DNA of 49,412 nt from Oscillospiraceae bacterium Zagget12 (lineage in GTDB: Bacteria; Bacillota; Clostridia; UBA1381): NCBI GenBank assembly GCA_001941225.1, contig MSHM01000007.1:1-49412 (forward strand), written 5' to 3'. The translations under genes and the position numbers were made by a program. The notes under the pieces are model-generated. The model saw only the letters and a program-made list of their open reading frames with translations. It had not been told where the DNA came from and did no database searches. Below, piece by piece: positions 25,345 through 36,219 of this stretch (within the stretch, counting starts at the first letter, position 1; the number at the start of each line of letters is the position of its first letter).

Positions 25345-26187
25345 ATGGATAGCAAGGACGTAAATATAGAATCGTACGACGGCTCCGACGCGTTTTACAG
25401 CGGAACCGATGAGGAATACGAGGAATTTTTAAAGAACGCCGATATAAAGATAGACGGCGGCGAGCCTGTCGCGGACACGCAGAAAATCAATCTGAACGAA
25501 ACCATAAATATCCAAGGCGTGATAGATAAGTTCAGAAAGACGGCGGGAGGCATAGAGAGCGGAGCCAAGAAAATAAAGGACACCGTTGCCGAAAAAATAG
25601 ATTTGTTCAAGACGAAAAAGGACGGCGTCGAAACCGAAAAAGAGAATGACGAAACGGCGAACGATGAAACCGCCGGTGCCGATACGCAAAAAAGCGGCAT
25701 AAGCGAAAAAGTCAAGGAAACGATTGAAAGCTCCGCCGAGAAAATCGACAAAATCAAGGACGGAGCCGAATCTATAGCCGCAATGTCGAAAAGATTCGAC
25801 GCGGTTGAGGAAAAAATCGAGTATGTGCAGGGTGATATTTCGGCATTGTCGCAAAAACTGAGTGATTTATCCGAAAAAATCAACGCGGTCGAAATTCAGC
25901 AAAGAGATATGATTAGAGAGGATACGCAAAGCCGCTCCGATATTAAGCGCGCGGTGGACGAGGTCGGAGCGGACGTATCCGAGATAAAGCAGACGCTCGG
26001 CTCTGTTTCAAAGCTTTCGGACAGCGTGTTCGACCTCAAAAACGCGCAGCTTAACACAAAAAATGCCCTTTCGGATTTGGAAACGGGCTTTAAAAGATTA
26101 AAGAAAAAATGTGTTTTGGGCGTTACGGTGCTAAGTATTCTCAGCGCAATAATTATAGTTCTTGAGGTAATACTTATGCTTTCATAG
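25345..26187 (+). CDS. long coiled-coil protein with a C-terminal membrane anchor
   Basis: 280 aa. An acidic N-terminus (about 1-60) is followed by an amphipathic segment (GGIESGAKKIKDTVAEKIDL) like the one in the upstream zinc-ribbon protein, a Glu/Asp/Thr-rich stretch, a heptad-rich coiled coil (about 120-240), and a single C-terminal transmembrane helix (about 260-280, VLGVTVLSILSAIIIVLEVI). This topology is tail-anchored with the coiled coil in the cytoplasm. AAGGTGA precedes ATG 25345; upstream in-frame starts overlap the previous gene. The gene is not recognised as a named family. Confidence 0.8.
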   Translation: MDSKDVNIESYDGSDAFYSGTDEEYEEFLKNADIKIDGGEPVADTQKINLNETINIQGVIDKFRKTAGGIESGAKKIKDTVAEKIDLFKTKKDGVETEKENDETANDETAGADTQKSGISEKVKETIESSAEKIDKIKDGAESIAAMSKRFDAVEEKIEYVQGDISALSQKLSDLSEKINAVEIQQRDMIREDTQSRSDIKRAVDEVGADVSEIKQTLGSVSKLSDSVFDLKNAQLNTKNALSDLETGFKRLKKKCVLGVTVLSILSAIIIVLEVILMLS

Positions 26188-26210
26188 CAAAATATACGAC
26201 AATAAAATCA

Positions 26211-26251
26211 GCGGACGCTGCGCCTTACAGGCATAAGCGTCCGCTTTTTTT
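26211..26251 (+). terminator. intrinsic terminator after the coiled-coil gene
   Basis: GCGGACGCT (26211-26219) pairs with AGCGTCCGC (26236-26244), with an inner GCC/GGC pair, then seven T's. Confidence 0.93.
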
Positions 26252-26335
26252 GACTGCACCAATACCCATATATTGTAAATAAAAATCGTGCAATAAAAAA
26301 TCCGCAAAACAGCAAGCCGTTTTACGGATATTCAA

Positions 26336-26425
26336 TGGAGGAAGGGATGGGATTCGAACCCACGAACGGCGTAAACCGTTACAGCATTTCCAATGCTGCG
26401 CCTTCAACCTCTCGGCCACCCCTCC
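26336..26425 (-). tRNA. tRNA-Ser (anticodon GGA)
   Basis: Read on the minus strand from 26425. The acceptor GGAGGGG pairs with CCCTTCC (one G:T), the D arm is GCC/GGC, the anticodon stem CAGCA/TGCTG encloses TTGGAAA (anticodon GGA, at 26389-26391), there is a long variable arm typical of serine (GTAACGG...CCGTTC), and the T loop is TTCGAAT. A 3' CCA is encoded at 26336-26338. In this fold the discriminator base 73 is T (U), unlike the common G of serine tRNAs. Confidence 0.93.
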
Positions 26426-26537
26426 AAAGCACGATTAATATTGTACCATATAAAAATGAAATTGTCAATAAAAATTATTGCACATAACTCAAGAATTGTA
26501 AATCCATAAAGAATAAGGAAAAAATATCAGAAAAGAC

Positions 26538-26566
26538 TTGAAATTATAAAACATATATGATATAAT
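26538..26566 (+). promoter_or_regulatory. sigma-A promoter of the rimP operon
   Basis: TTGAAA (26538-26543), a 17-nt spacer, TATAAT (26561-26566). The leader to rimP is about 85 nt. Confidence 0.85.
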
Positions 26567-26594
26567 ATCTGTAATCGGAATATACTATATTCAG

Positions 26595-26618
26595 AAAGAG
26601 TGGGTTTACCCACTCTTT
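26595..26618 (+). promoter_or_regulatory. leader hairpin upstream of rimP
   Basis: AAAGAGTGGG (26595-26604), loop TTTA, CCCACTCTTT (26609-26618): a perfect 10-bp stem in the 5' leader, 41 nt before rimP. It starts about 22 nt after the expected transcription start. It lacks a long T-run, so it is a conserved-looking leader structure more than a terminator. Confidence 0.6.
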
Positions 26619-26658
26619 AATATTTATGTAACTAAATTTTTGAACTGCGGAGGTACAA

Positions 26659-27117
26659 ATGGCTAATGCTGAGGAGCGCAAAGCGCTTGAAATCGGTGAA
26701 AAAATCGCCGAAAATCAAAATGTCTATATCGTCGATGTGACATATAAGAAAAACGAGGATACCTATTCGTTGTGTTATTATATCGATAAAGAAGGCGGAG
26801 TAGGCATTGACAAATGTGAAATGTTCTCAAAAGCGGTTGAAGAGCTGCTTGACGCGGAGGATTTTATCGAAAATAACTATACTCTCGAGGTATCGTCGCC
26901 GGGAGCGGACAGAAAGCTTGCAAAGGAACGCGAATTTCTGTACTATATCGGCAGAGAGGTTGACGTCAAGCTTTATAAGGCGGAGAACGGCGTAAAGGAA
27001 TTTACGGGAATATTGAAAAATTATAACGACAAGACGGCGTTTATCGAAACGGACGGAGAAATCAAGGAAATACCTGTCAAGCAGGCAGTTTATATAAGGC
27101 TATCATTTAAGTTTTAG
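26659..27117 (+). CDS. rimP: ribosome maturation factor RimP
   Basis: 152 aa, the usual DUF150 family size. It binds the 30S subunit and helps its maturation. Motifs include YIDKEGGVGIDKCEMFSKAV and LEVSSPGADRKL (about 74-85), the strongly conserved SSPG turn, with an SH3-like C-terminal domain. Start: GCGGAGG lies a few nt before ATG 26659. First gene of the rimP-nusA-infB operon; the leader has a perfect hairpin. Confidence 0.95.
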   Translation: MANAEERKALEIGEKIAENQNVYIVDVTYKKNEDTYSLCYYIDKEGGVGIDKCEMFSKAVEELLDAEDFIENNYTLEVSSPGADRKLAKEREFLYYIGREVDVKLYKAENGVKEFTGILKNYNDKTAFIETDGEIKEIPVKQAVYIRLSFKF

Positions 27118-27135
27118 AGAGGAAGAATTATAAAA

Positions 27136-28158
27136 ATGGAAAAGGGATTGTTTGAGGTTTTAACTGAAATTTGCGACGAAAAGGGAATAAGTCCCGATGT
27201 GCTTTTGGACGCGCTTGAGGCGGCGCTTGTGGCAGCCTACAAAAAGAATTTCAATTCGGCGCAGAATGTCGAGGTGTCCATCGACAAAGAAAACGGAACG
27301 GTAAAGGTATTCGCAAAAAAGCAGGTTGTAGACCTTGTGTTTGAGGAGCAGGAGGAAATATCTCTTGACGACGCGAGAGCGATAAACGGCGCTTATGAAA
27401 TCGGCGATATAGTAAACATAGAGGTTACGCCCAAGGATTTCGGAAGAATAAGCGCGATGACCGCAAAGCAGGTTGTGACGCAGAGAATAAGAGAGGCGGA
27501 GCGCGGAATAATCTACAGCGAGTACACCGAAAAGACAAACGACATCGTGACCGGCACGGTGGAAAGAATAGAACGCGGAAATGTGTTTATCGACATCGGT
27601 AAGATAGAGGCTATGCTGCCCGAAAAGGAACAGCCTATGGGTGAAACCTATGAAATAGGTCAAATGCTGAAATGCTATGTAAGCGAGGTAAGGAGCACGG
27701 CGCGCGGCACGCAGATTTTGGTATCCAGAACGCACCCGGGACTTGTTAAAAAGCTTTTTGAAAACGAAGTGCCCGAAATAGCCGAGGGCATAGTTGAAAT
27801 CAAGAACATAGCGCGCGAGGGCGGCTCAAGAACGAAGATTGCTGTTGTGTCGCACGACCCGAACGTGGACGCGCAGGGCGCATGCATAGGACCAAAGGGT
27901 ATGAGAGTTCAAAACATCGGCGACGAGCTGAGGAATGAAAAGATAGATATAGTTAAATGGAGCGAGGATCCCGCCGAATTTATAACGGCAAGCCTCAGTC
28001 CGGCAAAGGTTATATCCGCCGAAATAAACGAGGAGGAAAAGAGCGCGCGCGTAAAGGTTCCGGAGTATCAGCTGTCGCTCGCGATAGGCAAATCGGGACA
28101 GAATGTGCGCCTTGCGGCAAGGCTTACCGGCTGGAAGATAGACATCAGCGCGGAGTAA
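27136..28158 (+). CDS. nusA: transcription termination/antitermination factor NusA
   Basis: 340 aa, the short Gram-positive form lacking C-terminal acidic repeats. The N-terminal domain binds RNA polymerase. An S1 domain lies at about 135-200 (IVTGTVERIERGNVFIDIGK), followed by two KH domains (about 225-340; GPKGMRVQNIGDELRNEKID and AIGKSGQNVRLAARLTGWKI). AGAGGAAG precedes ATG 27136. The 95 nt to ylxR contain a hairpin-forming stretch (CGCCG/CGGCG arms within 28175-28206). Confidence 0.96.
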   Translation: MEKGLFEVLTEICDEKGISPDVLLDALEAALVAAYKKNFNSAQNVEVSIDKENGTVKVFAKKQVVDLVFEEQEEISLDDARAINGAYEIGDIVNIEVTPKDFGRISAMTAKQVVTQRIREAERGIIYSEYTEKTNDIVTGTVERIERGNVFIDIGKIEAMLPEKEQPMGETYEIGQMLKCYVSEVRSTARGTQILVSRTHPGLVKKLFENEVPEIAEGIVEIKNIAREGGSRTKIAVVSHDPNVDAQGACIGPKGMRVQNIGDELRNEKIDIVKWSEDPAEFITASLSPAKVISAEINEEEKSARVKVPEYQLSLAIGKSGQNVRLAARLTGWKIDISAE

Positions 28159-28253
28159 GAAGTATTGAAAATGCTCGCCGCATACCGCGTAAAAATACGG
28201 CGTTTTCAGAGTATTTTTCAAGTATGGCTGTGAAGGGAGTTACAGAAATAACT

Positions 28254-28508
28254 ATGAAACACATACCGCAGAGAATGTGCGTGGCGTGCAGAAAGATGTA
28301 TCCGCAGAATGAGCTTATAAGACTGGTTCGCGACAATGCGACCGGAGAGGTAAAATTCGATACGGAAAAAAAGCTTTTCGGCAGAGGCGCGTATATATGC
28401 AGGAATACGGACTGCATAAGAAAAGCGGAGAAAAAGAAAGGGATAGAGCGCCATTTCAAATGTTCCGTCCCGAGGGAAATATACAAAGCGGCGGAGGAAT
28501 TAGTTTGA
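28254..28508 (+). CDS. ylxR: YlxR/DUF448 RNA-binding protein (RnpM-type)
   Basis: 84 aa. The signature PQRMCVACRKMYPQNELIRLVR (residues about 4-25, in parts) and GRGAYICRNTDCI define the YlxR family, with the paired cysteines CVAC and the later C-x5-C. Family members bind RNA; a Bacillus homologue is reported to modulate RNase P. It lies between nusA and ylxQ, its normal place. The start ATG 28254 has a rather distant GGGAG; ATG 28224 in the same frame lacks a ribosome site. It overlaps ylxQ by 4 nt. Confidence 0.92.
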   Translation: MKHIPQRMCVACRKMYPQNELIRLVRDNATGEVKFDTEKKLFGRGAYICRNTDCIRKAEKKKGIERHFKCSVPREIYKAAEELV

Positions 28509-28804
28509 AAGATAAACTTCTCGGAATGATAGGTCTTGCCAAACGCGCAGGAAAGGTAATCACGGGCGAGGATTTGTGCGCCAAGGCTGTTAAAAGCGGT
28601 AAATCCGTTCTTATTATAATAGCGCGCGACGCGTCCGATAATACGAAAAAATCAATAACCGATTCATGCAGGTTCTACAATGTAAAATATATTGAAACCG
28701 CATCAAAAGCCGAGCTGGGCAAATTTACCGGTTCGGACAGCCGCACGGTGATTTCCGTTAATGACGACAATTTTGCAAAAGCAATTTTAGATAGATTAAA
28801 CTAA
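28505..28804 (+). CDS. ylxQ: YlxQ, L7Ae-family RNA-binding protein
   Basis: 99 aa, start TTG 28505, which overlaps the ylxR stop (TTGA). GGCGGAGGAAT lies just before. It has the L7Ae/L30e/Gadd45 fold signature: [20 protein letters not shown] and [13 protein letters not shown], which in relatives binds kink-turn RNA. Longer in-frame starts read through ylxR and are rejected. infB follows after 34 nt. Confidence 0.9.
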   Translation: MKDKLLGMIGLAKRAGKVITGEDLCAKAVKSGKSVLIIIARDASDNTKKSITDSCRFYNVKYIETASKAELGKFTGSDSRTVISVNDDNFAKAILDRLN

Positions 28805-28838
28805 TCCCTCTGGGACATGGAGAAAGGGTGATGCGAAT

Positions 28839-31322
<2,484 letters not shown>

Positions 31323-31675
31323 ATAATAGCCTCCTTTGTTAAAGGTGAACAATTTGCTTTTCAAATCGTTCGCCACGAAGGGAAGACTTAGGGCTTTCGG
31401 CGAACATAGTTAGCCTTCCCCTGGGGGAAGGTGGCGCCCGCCGTAGGCGGGTGACGAATGAGGGGCTATCTAAATTTTCTACTTCACAAATCCCCTCAGT
31501 CACTTCGTGACAGCTCTTTTGTTGCGGCTACGAGCAAAGCTCTAAGCCTACGATTTGCCTTGCAAATCGTTCACCTAGACAGGGGGGAGCCTTGCAGCGA
31601 ACAGTGTTCGCCCGCGTAATAATTCACGGCGGGCGCAATCACCCGTGCAAACTATATTTTTGAAAGGAAACAATA
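31323..31675. repeat. 353-bp palindromic repeat cluster between infB and rbfA (copy B)
   Basis: No gene is visible in this gap; it is packed with hairpin-forming words: GGTGAACAATTTG/CAAATCGTTCGCC (31344-31374), CCTTCCCC/GGGGAAGG (31414-31431), CCCGCC-GTA-GGCGGG (31437-31451), TGAGGGG/CCCCTCA (31459-31498), GTCAC-TTC-GTGAC (31499-31511), GAGC-AAA-GCTC (31532-31542), GATTTGC/GCAAATC (31552-31568) and GCGAAC-AGT-GTTCGC (31597-31611). The 31515-31580 part matches the linker text of copy A at 4975-5045. Long palindrome chains of this style are seen in gut clostridia; function unknown. Confidence 0.7.
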
Positions 31676-32020
31676 ATGGCAAGAATTGACAAAATCAACG
31701 AGGAAGTAAAAAGAGAGCTTGCGAATGTTATCCGTGAACTAAAGGATTCGCGCATACCGATTATGACGAGCGTTGTCACGGTGAACGTGACGAACGATTT
31801 AAGATACGCAAAAGCCTACATCTCCGTTATGGGAGATGAGGAAACAAAGAAAAGAGCCATGCAGGGTTTAAAAAACGCGGCGGGCTTTATAAGACGCGAA
31901 ATGGGGAAAAGGGTTGATTTAAGATACACGCCGGAATTTATATTTGAGTTTGACGATTCTATAGAACACGGGGCAAATATAGAAAGGCTGCTTAACAATA
32001 TCAACAAAAAGGAATTATAA
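31676..32020 (+). CDS. rbfA: ribosome-binding factor A
   Basis: 114 aa. Family features: RIDKINEEVKRELANVIREL at the start, YAKAYISVMGDEE, and RKVDLRYTPEFIFEFDDS-like text (here KRVDLRYTPEFIFEFDDSIE). It is a KH-type 30S maturation and cold-shock factor. It follows the 353-bp palindromic gap after infB; TGAAAGGAAA precedes ATG 31676. nrnA starts 13 nt downstream. Confidence 0.95.
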   Translation: MARIDKINEEVKRELANVIRELKDSRIPIMTSVVTVNVTNDLRYAKAYISVMGDEETKKRAMQGLKNAAGFIRREMGKRVDLRYTPEFIFEFDDSIEHGANIERLLNNINKKEL

Positions 32021-32033
32021 GGGGGCATAGGTT

Positions 32034-32987
32034 ATGCAGGCTGTTATTGACAAAATAATGAAAGCCGAATCAATCGCGGTTTTTCCTCATGTAAATGAGG
32101 ATCCGGACGCGCTCGGCTCATGCTTTGCGTTCGCGAAAGCGATGCGCGGTATGGGAAAAAAGGCAACGGTATATGTCAGCGGCAAGATTGAGTCAAGGCT
32201 GAACTTCATAGGCGATGATTATGTCCTCTACCGAGAGGGAACAGAGCATAATCACGATTTGTGTGTTTGCCTCGATTGCGGCGATTTGGGGCGAATAACG
32301 GAACGCAAGACTATGTTTGACGAAATAAATAACTCCGTAAATATCGACCACCATTATACCAACACAAATTTTGCCGACGCGAATTATGTTGACGGCAAGG
32401 CGGCTGCCGCAAGCGAGATTTTGTTTGAACTGTTTAATAAAATGAACATCGAAATCAGCGACGCCATCGCAAAAGACTTATACACGGCTATATGCTCCGA
32501 TACAGGCTGCTTTAAATACAGCAATGTAACGCCCAAAACAATGCGTATCGCTGCCGATTTACTTGAATATAATTTTGACCACGCCGAAGTTGTCAGACTG
32601 CTTTTTGACAACGAGTCATTGGCGGCGGCAAAGCTAAAGGCGGAGATTACGGAGGGCATAAAGTCCTTTGCCGGCGACAAAATCAGGGTTGTAACCACGG
32701 ACGAGCGCGCAGGTGAAAAATACGGAATATCCAAGGAGGATATTCCGAACCTTGTGGATATTCCCAGGAGAATAGAGGGAACGGAGATTGCAGTGTGCAT
32801 AAAGCGCATTGAGGGCGGCTTTAAGCTCAGCCTGCGCTCAAACGGAAAAGCCGACGTATCAAAGGTTTCTATGCAATTCGGCGGCGGCGGACACGTAAAG
32901 GCGGCGGGAGCAATTCTGCATTTCGACAGTGCCGAGGAGGCTGAAAACGCGGTGGTTAGTGCGTGTATGCGCGAATTGGGAGAATAA
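32034..32987 (+). CDS. nrnA: DHH-family nanoRNase/pAp phosphatase (NrnA-like)
   Basis: 317 aa. The DHH signature NIDHHYTN (about 104-111), the upstream VNEDPDALGS and the downstream DTGCFKY define the DHH1 phosphoesterases with two Mn ions; the C-terminal DHHA1 ends with FGGGGHVKAAGAIL. NrnA degrades 2-5-nt RNA and 3'-phosphoadenosine 5'-phosphate. The position between rbfA and truB is conserved in Firmicutes. truB starts directly at its stop. Confidence 0.92.
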   Translation: MQAVIDKIMKAESIAVFPHVNEDPDALGSCFAFAKAMRGMGKKATVYVSGKIESRLNFIGDDYVLYREGTEHNHDLCVCLDCGDLGRITERKTMFDEINNSVNIDHHYTNTNFADANYVDGKAAAASEILFELFNKMNIEISDAIAKDLYTAICSDTGCFKYSNVTPKTMRIAADLLEYNFDHAEVVRLLFDNESLAAAKLKAEITEGIKSFAGDKIRVVTTDERAGEKYGISKEDIPNLVDIPRRIEGTEIAVCIKRIEGGFKLSLRSNGKADVSKVSMQFGGGGHVKAAGAILHFDSAEEAENAVVSACMRELGE

Positions 32988-33884
32988 ATGAACGGTATAG
33001 TTATAATAGATAAGCCGCCTATGCGCACATCTCACGATATGGTTTATTTTATACGCAAGCTGACCGGCATAAAAAAGGTCGGACATACCGGCACGCTTGA
33101 CCCTATGGCAACGGGTGTTTTGCCGGTGTGCATAGGCAGCGCCACAAAGGCGGCGGATATGCTTACCTTGTCGGATAAGCGATACATAGCGGAGATGGTG
33201 CTGGGTATGACCACGGACACGCAGGACGCGGACGGCGAGGTGCTTACGGAGTGTGCGGCAGATTGCAGCGAGGAGGAAATCCGCAGCGCGGTAAGCGGCT
33301 TTATAGGCGAGATTGAGCAGATACCTCCGATGTATTCCGCGATAAAGCAGAACGGTAAAAAGCTGTATGAGCTTGCGAGAAAGGGCATAGAGGTTGAACG
33401 CAAAAGCAGGAAGGTTACGATAAATTCAATAGATATACTTAAGATTGACGGCGCGCGCGTAACGATAGACGTATGCTGTTCAAAGGGCACATATATCAGA
33501 ACTCTTTGCGAGGACATCGGTATAAGGCTCGGCACGGGCGCGTATATGAACACTCTAAGACGCGTGAAAACAGGACCGTTTACTATAGAAGAAAGCCATA
33601 CGTTAGGCGAATTGGAGGATTTAAAGCGGCAGGGAACGCTTGAAAGCGTGATTATACCCGTTGACAGACTTTTCGCGGATTATCCGTCCGTAAGGCTGAA
33701 TGAAAAGCAGGTCAAAAGCGTCACAAACGGAGTGCGTATGACGTACAACGGAATTGAGGGACAATCCTACCGCGTCTATGATGAAAAAAACAAATTTTTG
33801 TGCATATCGAAAATAACGGACGGAAAGCTGACATTGGAAAAATCATTCTGGAGCCGAAAAGGAGGAAACGCGAATTGGAGATAA
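32988..33884 (+). CDS. truB: tRNA pseudouridine(55) synthase
   Basis: 298 aa. It makes pseudouridine 55 in the T-loop of tRNA. The catalytic aspartate is D38 in GHTGTLDPMATGVLP; RKSRKVTINSI and the insertion motif KGTYIRTLCEDIG follow. ATG directly abuts the nrnA stop. ribF starts at TTG 33875, overlapping its end by 10 nt, so the pair is translationally coupled. Confidence 0.96.
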   Translation: MNGIVIIDKPPMRTSHDMVYFIRKLTGIKKVGHTGTLDPMATGVLPVCIGSATKAADMLTLSDKRYIAEMVLGMTTDTQDADGEVLTECAADCSEEEIRSAVSGFIGEIEQIPPMYSAIKQNGKKLYELARKGIEVERKSRKVTINSIDILKIDGARVTIDVCCSKGTYIRTLCEDIGIRLGTGAYMNTLRRVKTGPFTIEESHTLGELEDLKRQGTLESVIIPVDRLFADYPSVRLNEKQVKSVTNGVRMTYNGIEGQSYRVYDEKNKFLCISKITDGKLTLEKSFWSRKGGNANWR

Positions 33885-34777
33885 TCCGTGAAAAGACCGA
33901 TTATGACGGCACGGTGGCGGCGCTTGGAAACTTTGACGGACTCCACGTTGCCCATATGACCATAATCAGAAACGGAATTAAATACGCAAAGGAGCACGGC
34001 TTAAAAAGCGGAGTGCTTTTATTTGACGAAAACACAAAGGGCGTCACTCAGGGAAAAATCGCGCTGATAACGCCCAACGAGGCGAAATTGGAGCTTTTGG
34101 AGCGTGAAAATCCCGATTTTGTATATATGCTGAAATTCGATAATGAATTTATGCGTAAAACTCCCGAAGAGTTTGTGCGTTTTCTCTCGGATAAGCTGAA
34201 CGTCAAAGCGGTATGTGTGGGTTATGATTACCGTTTCGGACATAAGGCGAGCGGCGATGTGGAAATGCTTAAAAGGCTCGGCGAAAAATACGGGTTTAAG
34301 GTGCTTGTAACCGATGCCATAAAGATTGACGGCAGGGTTGTTTCAAGCACATACATAAGAGAAACGATACAGCGAGGCGATATGGAGGAGGCGGAGCGCT
34401 TTTTGGGCAGACGCTACTGCATTGAGGGAGTTGTTGAAAAAGGATTTCAAAACGGCAGAAAAATGGGTATACCGACAGCGAATATCGATTATGACGTCAA
34501 TATGGCGCTCCCAAAGGAGGGCGTGTACGCCGGTATAACCTATGTCGGAGGAAAAAGGCTGAAAAGCGTGATAAACGTGGGAAAAAATCTTACGTTCGGC
34601 GCGGAAAAGCTGACGGTGGAAAGCCATATTCTTGATTTTGACGAGGATATTTACGGTGAATATATCCGCGTAAGCTTTGCCAAAAGGCTGCGCGGCGTGA
34701 TAAAATTTAGCGGCGCGGAGGAGCTTAAAAGCCGGATACGCCGTGATATTGAAATTACATCAGATATGGATTTATAG
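33875..34777 (+). CDS. ribF: bifunctional riboflavin kinase/FAD synthetase
   Basis: 300 aa. It makes FMN then FAD from riboflavin. The N-terminal nucleotidyltransferase has GNFDGLHVAHM (about 19-29) and VVSSTYIRETIQRGD; the C-terminal flavokinase has GRKMGIPTANI and GVYAG. Start TTG 33875 lies 9 nt after GGAGG (33861-33865), both inside the end of truB. An upstream in-frame ATG at 33800 would extend the protein within truB and is rejected. Note that a longer N-terminus is not needed for the family. Confidence 0.95.
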   Translation: MEIIREKTDYDGTVAALGNFDGLHVAHMTIIRNGIKYAKEHGLKSGVLLFDENTKGVTQGKIALITPNEAKLELLERENPDFVYMLKFDNEFMRKTPEEFVRFLSDKLNVKAVCVGYDYRFGHKASGDVEMLKRLGEKYGFKVLVTDAIKIDGRVVSSTYIRETIQRGDMEEAERFLGRRYCIEGVVEKGFQNGRKMGIPTANIDYDVNMALPKEGVYAGITYVGGKRLKSVINVGKNLTFGAEKLTVESHILDFDEDIYGEYIRVSFAKRLRGVIKFSGAEELKSRIRRDIEITSDMDL

Positions 34778-34789
34778 GAGGTAAAAGCA

Positions 34790-36148
34790 ATGTTTACAAG
34801 TGTTATTTTGGCTGCCGGAATGGGTACAAGAATGAAGTCCAAAATGCCAAAGGTATTGCACAAGGTATGCGGTAAGCCGCTTTGCGGCTGGGTAATAGAC
34901 GCGTCAAAGGCGGCGGGCGCGGACAGAGTGTGCGCCGTTGTGGGACATAACGCCGATATGGTAAAGGAAACCCTCGGCGGCGTGTGCGAATACGCATTGC
35001 AGGCGGAGCAAAAGGGCACGGGTCACGCGGTTATGCAGGCGGCGGACGTAATAAAGGCGGCAAAGGGCGAGGTTGTCATTCTTAACGGCGACACTCCGCT
35101 TGTAACAGCCGAAACGATAAAAAGCGCGCTTGAGTATCATAGGTCAAGCAAAAACGCGGTTACCGTTATAACGGCGGTGCTTGACGACGCGACGGGCTAC
35201 GGCAGAATTGTGCGCGGAGTTGGCGGCGGCGTTATGAAAATAGTCGAGCAAAAGGACGCGAACGACGAGGAAAAGAAGATAAACGAGGTTAATTCGGGTA
35301 TGTATGTTTTTGACGGCGAATCGCTTTCATACGCGCTCGAAAAGATAACACCGAACAACGCCCAGGGCGAATATTACCTTACGGACACTCTTGAAATTCT
35401 TCTTAACGCAGGCAAAAAGGTCGGCGGCTATGCCGTTTCGGATAATGATGAAATCAGAGGAATAAACGACAGAGTACAGCTAAGCGAGGCGGACAGAATT
35501 ATGCAAAAGCGCATAAACGAAACGCATATGAGAAACGGCGTAACAATCCGCAATCCGGAAAGCGTTTACATCGAGGACGGCGTTGAGATAGGCAGCGACA
35601 CGGAAATCTGCCAAAACGTGACGCTTAAGAGCGGCACAAAAATCGGCTCGGACTGCGTTATCGGCTCTGACAGCGTTCTTGACAGAGCCGTTATACACGA
35701 CGGCGTGGATATTTTAAGCTCGGTAATTCTTGAATCGGAGGTTGACGAGGGCACTCACGTAGGACCGTTCGCGTATATCAGACCCAACTGCCGCGTCGGA
35801 AAGGACGTCAAGGTCGGTGATTTTGTGGAGATAAAGAATTCAAATATAGATGACGGAACAAAAATATCCCACCTTACATATATAGGCGACAGCGATGTGG
35901 GAAAACGAGTGAACTTCGGCTGCGGCACGGTAACGTGCAACTATGACGGCAAGAATAAATACCGCACATCAATCGGCGACGATTGCTTTGTCGGCTGTAA
36001 CACCAATTTTGTTTCACCGATTAATGTGGGCGACGGCGTATATATAGCGGCGGGTTCGACCATAACGGAGGATATTCCGAATGACAGCCTGTCAATCGCA
36101 AGAGCAAGACAGGTAAACAAGGAAAATTGGAAGGACAGGAGAAAATAA
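34790..36148 (+). CDS. glmU: bifunctional UDP-GlcNAc pyrophosphorylase/glucosamine-1-phosphate acetyltransferase
   Basis: 452 aa. The N-terminal uridylyltransferase has LAAGMGTRMKSKMPKVLHK at 8-26 and GTGHAVMQA; the C-terminal left-handed beta-helix of hexapeptide repeats carries the acetyltransferase (HVGPFAYIRP, then GDFVEIKNS, and the GRKVNFGCGTVTCNYDG-type loop). It makes UDP-GlcNAc for wall synthesis. TAGGAGG precedes ATG 34790. A terminator-like hairpin lies between it and pth. Confidence 0.97.
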   Translation: MFTSVILAAGMGTRMKSKMPKVLHKVCGKPLCGWVIDASKAAGADRVCAVVGHNADMVKETLGGVCEYALQAEQKGTGHAVMQAADVIKAAKGEVVILNGDTPLVTAETIKSALEYHRSSKNAVTVITAVLDDATGYGRIVRGVGGGVMKIVEQKDANDEEKKINEVNSGMYVFDGESLSYALEKITPNNAQGEYYLTDTLEILLNAGKKVGGYAVSDNDEIRGINDRVQLSEADRIMQKRINETHMRNGVTIRNPESVYIEDGVEIGSDTEICQNVTLKSGTKIGSDCVIGSDSVLDRAVIHDGVDILSSVILESEVDEGTHVGPFAYIRPNCRVGKDVKVGDFVEIKNSNIDDGTKISHLTYIGDSDVGKRVNFGCGTVTCNYDGKNKYRTSIGDDCFVGCNTNFVSPINVGDGVYIAAGSTITEDIPNDSLSIARARQVNKENWKDRRK

Positions 36149-36195
36149 TAACACATTCGTGTTATATGCGTAATGAAATGAAAATGAATATTTTG

Positions 36196-36219
36196 GGGCA
36201 GATAAAATCTGCCCTTTTT
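36196..36219 (+). terminator. terminator-like hairpin between glmU and pth
   Basis: GGGCAGAT (36196-36203), loop AAA, ATCTGCCC (36207-36214), then TTTTT. Near-ideal intrinsic terminator structure, ending 24 nt before the pth start. It overlaps a possible longer Pth N-terminus. Confidence 0.75.

Noticed and set aside
27136-28158. Truncated nusA because it is only 340 codons
   Set aside because: S1 and both KH domains are complete; lacking the C-terminal repeats is normal in Gram-positive NusA.
31323-31675. CRISPR array in the repeat-rich gap
   Set aside because: The repeats are palindromic and of mixed types, not evenly spaced identical direct repeats with unique spacers.
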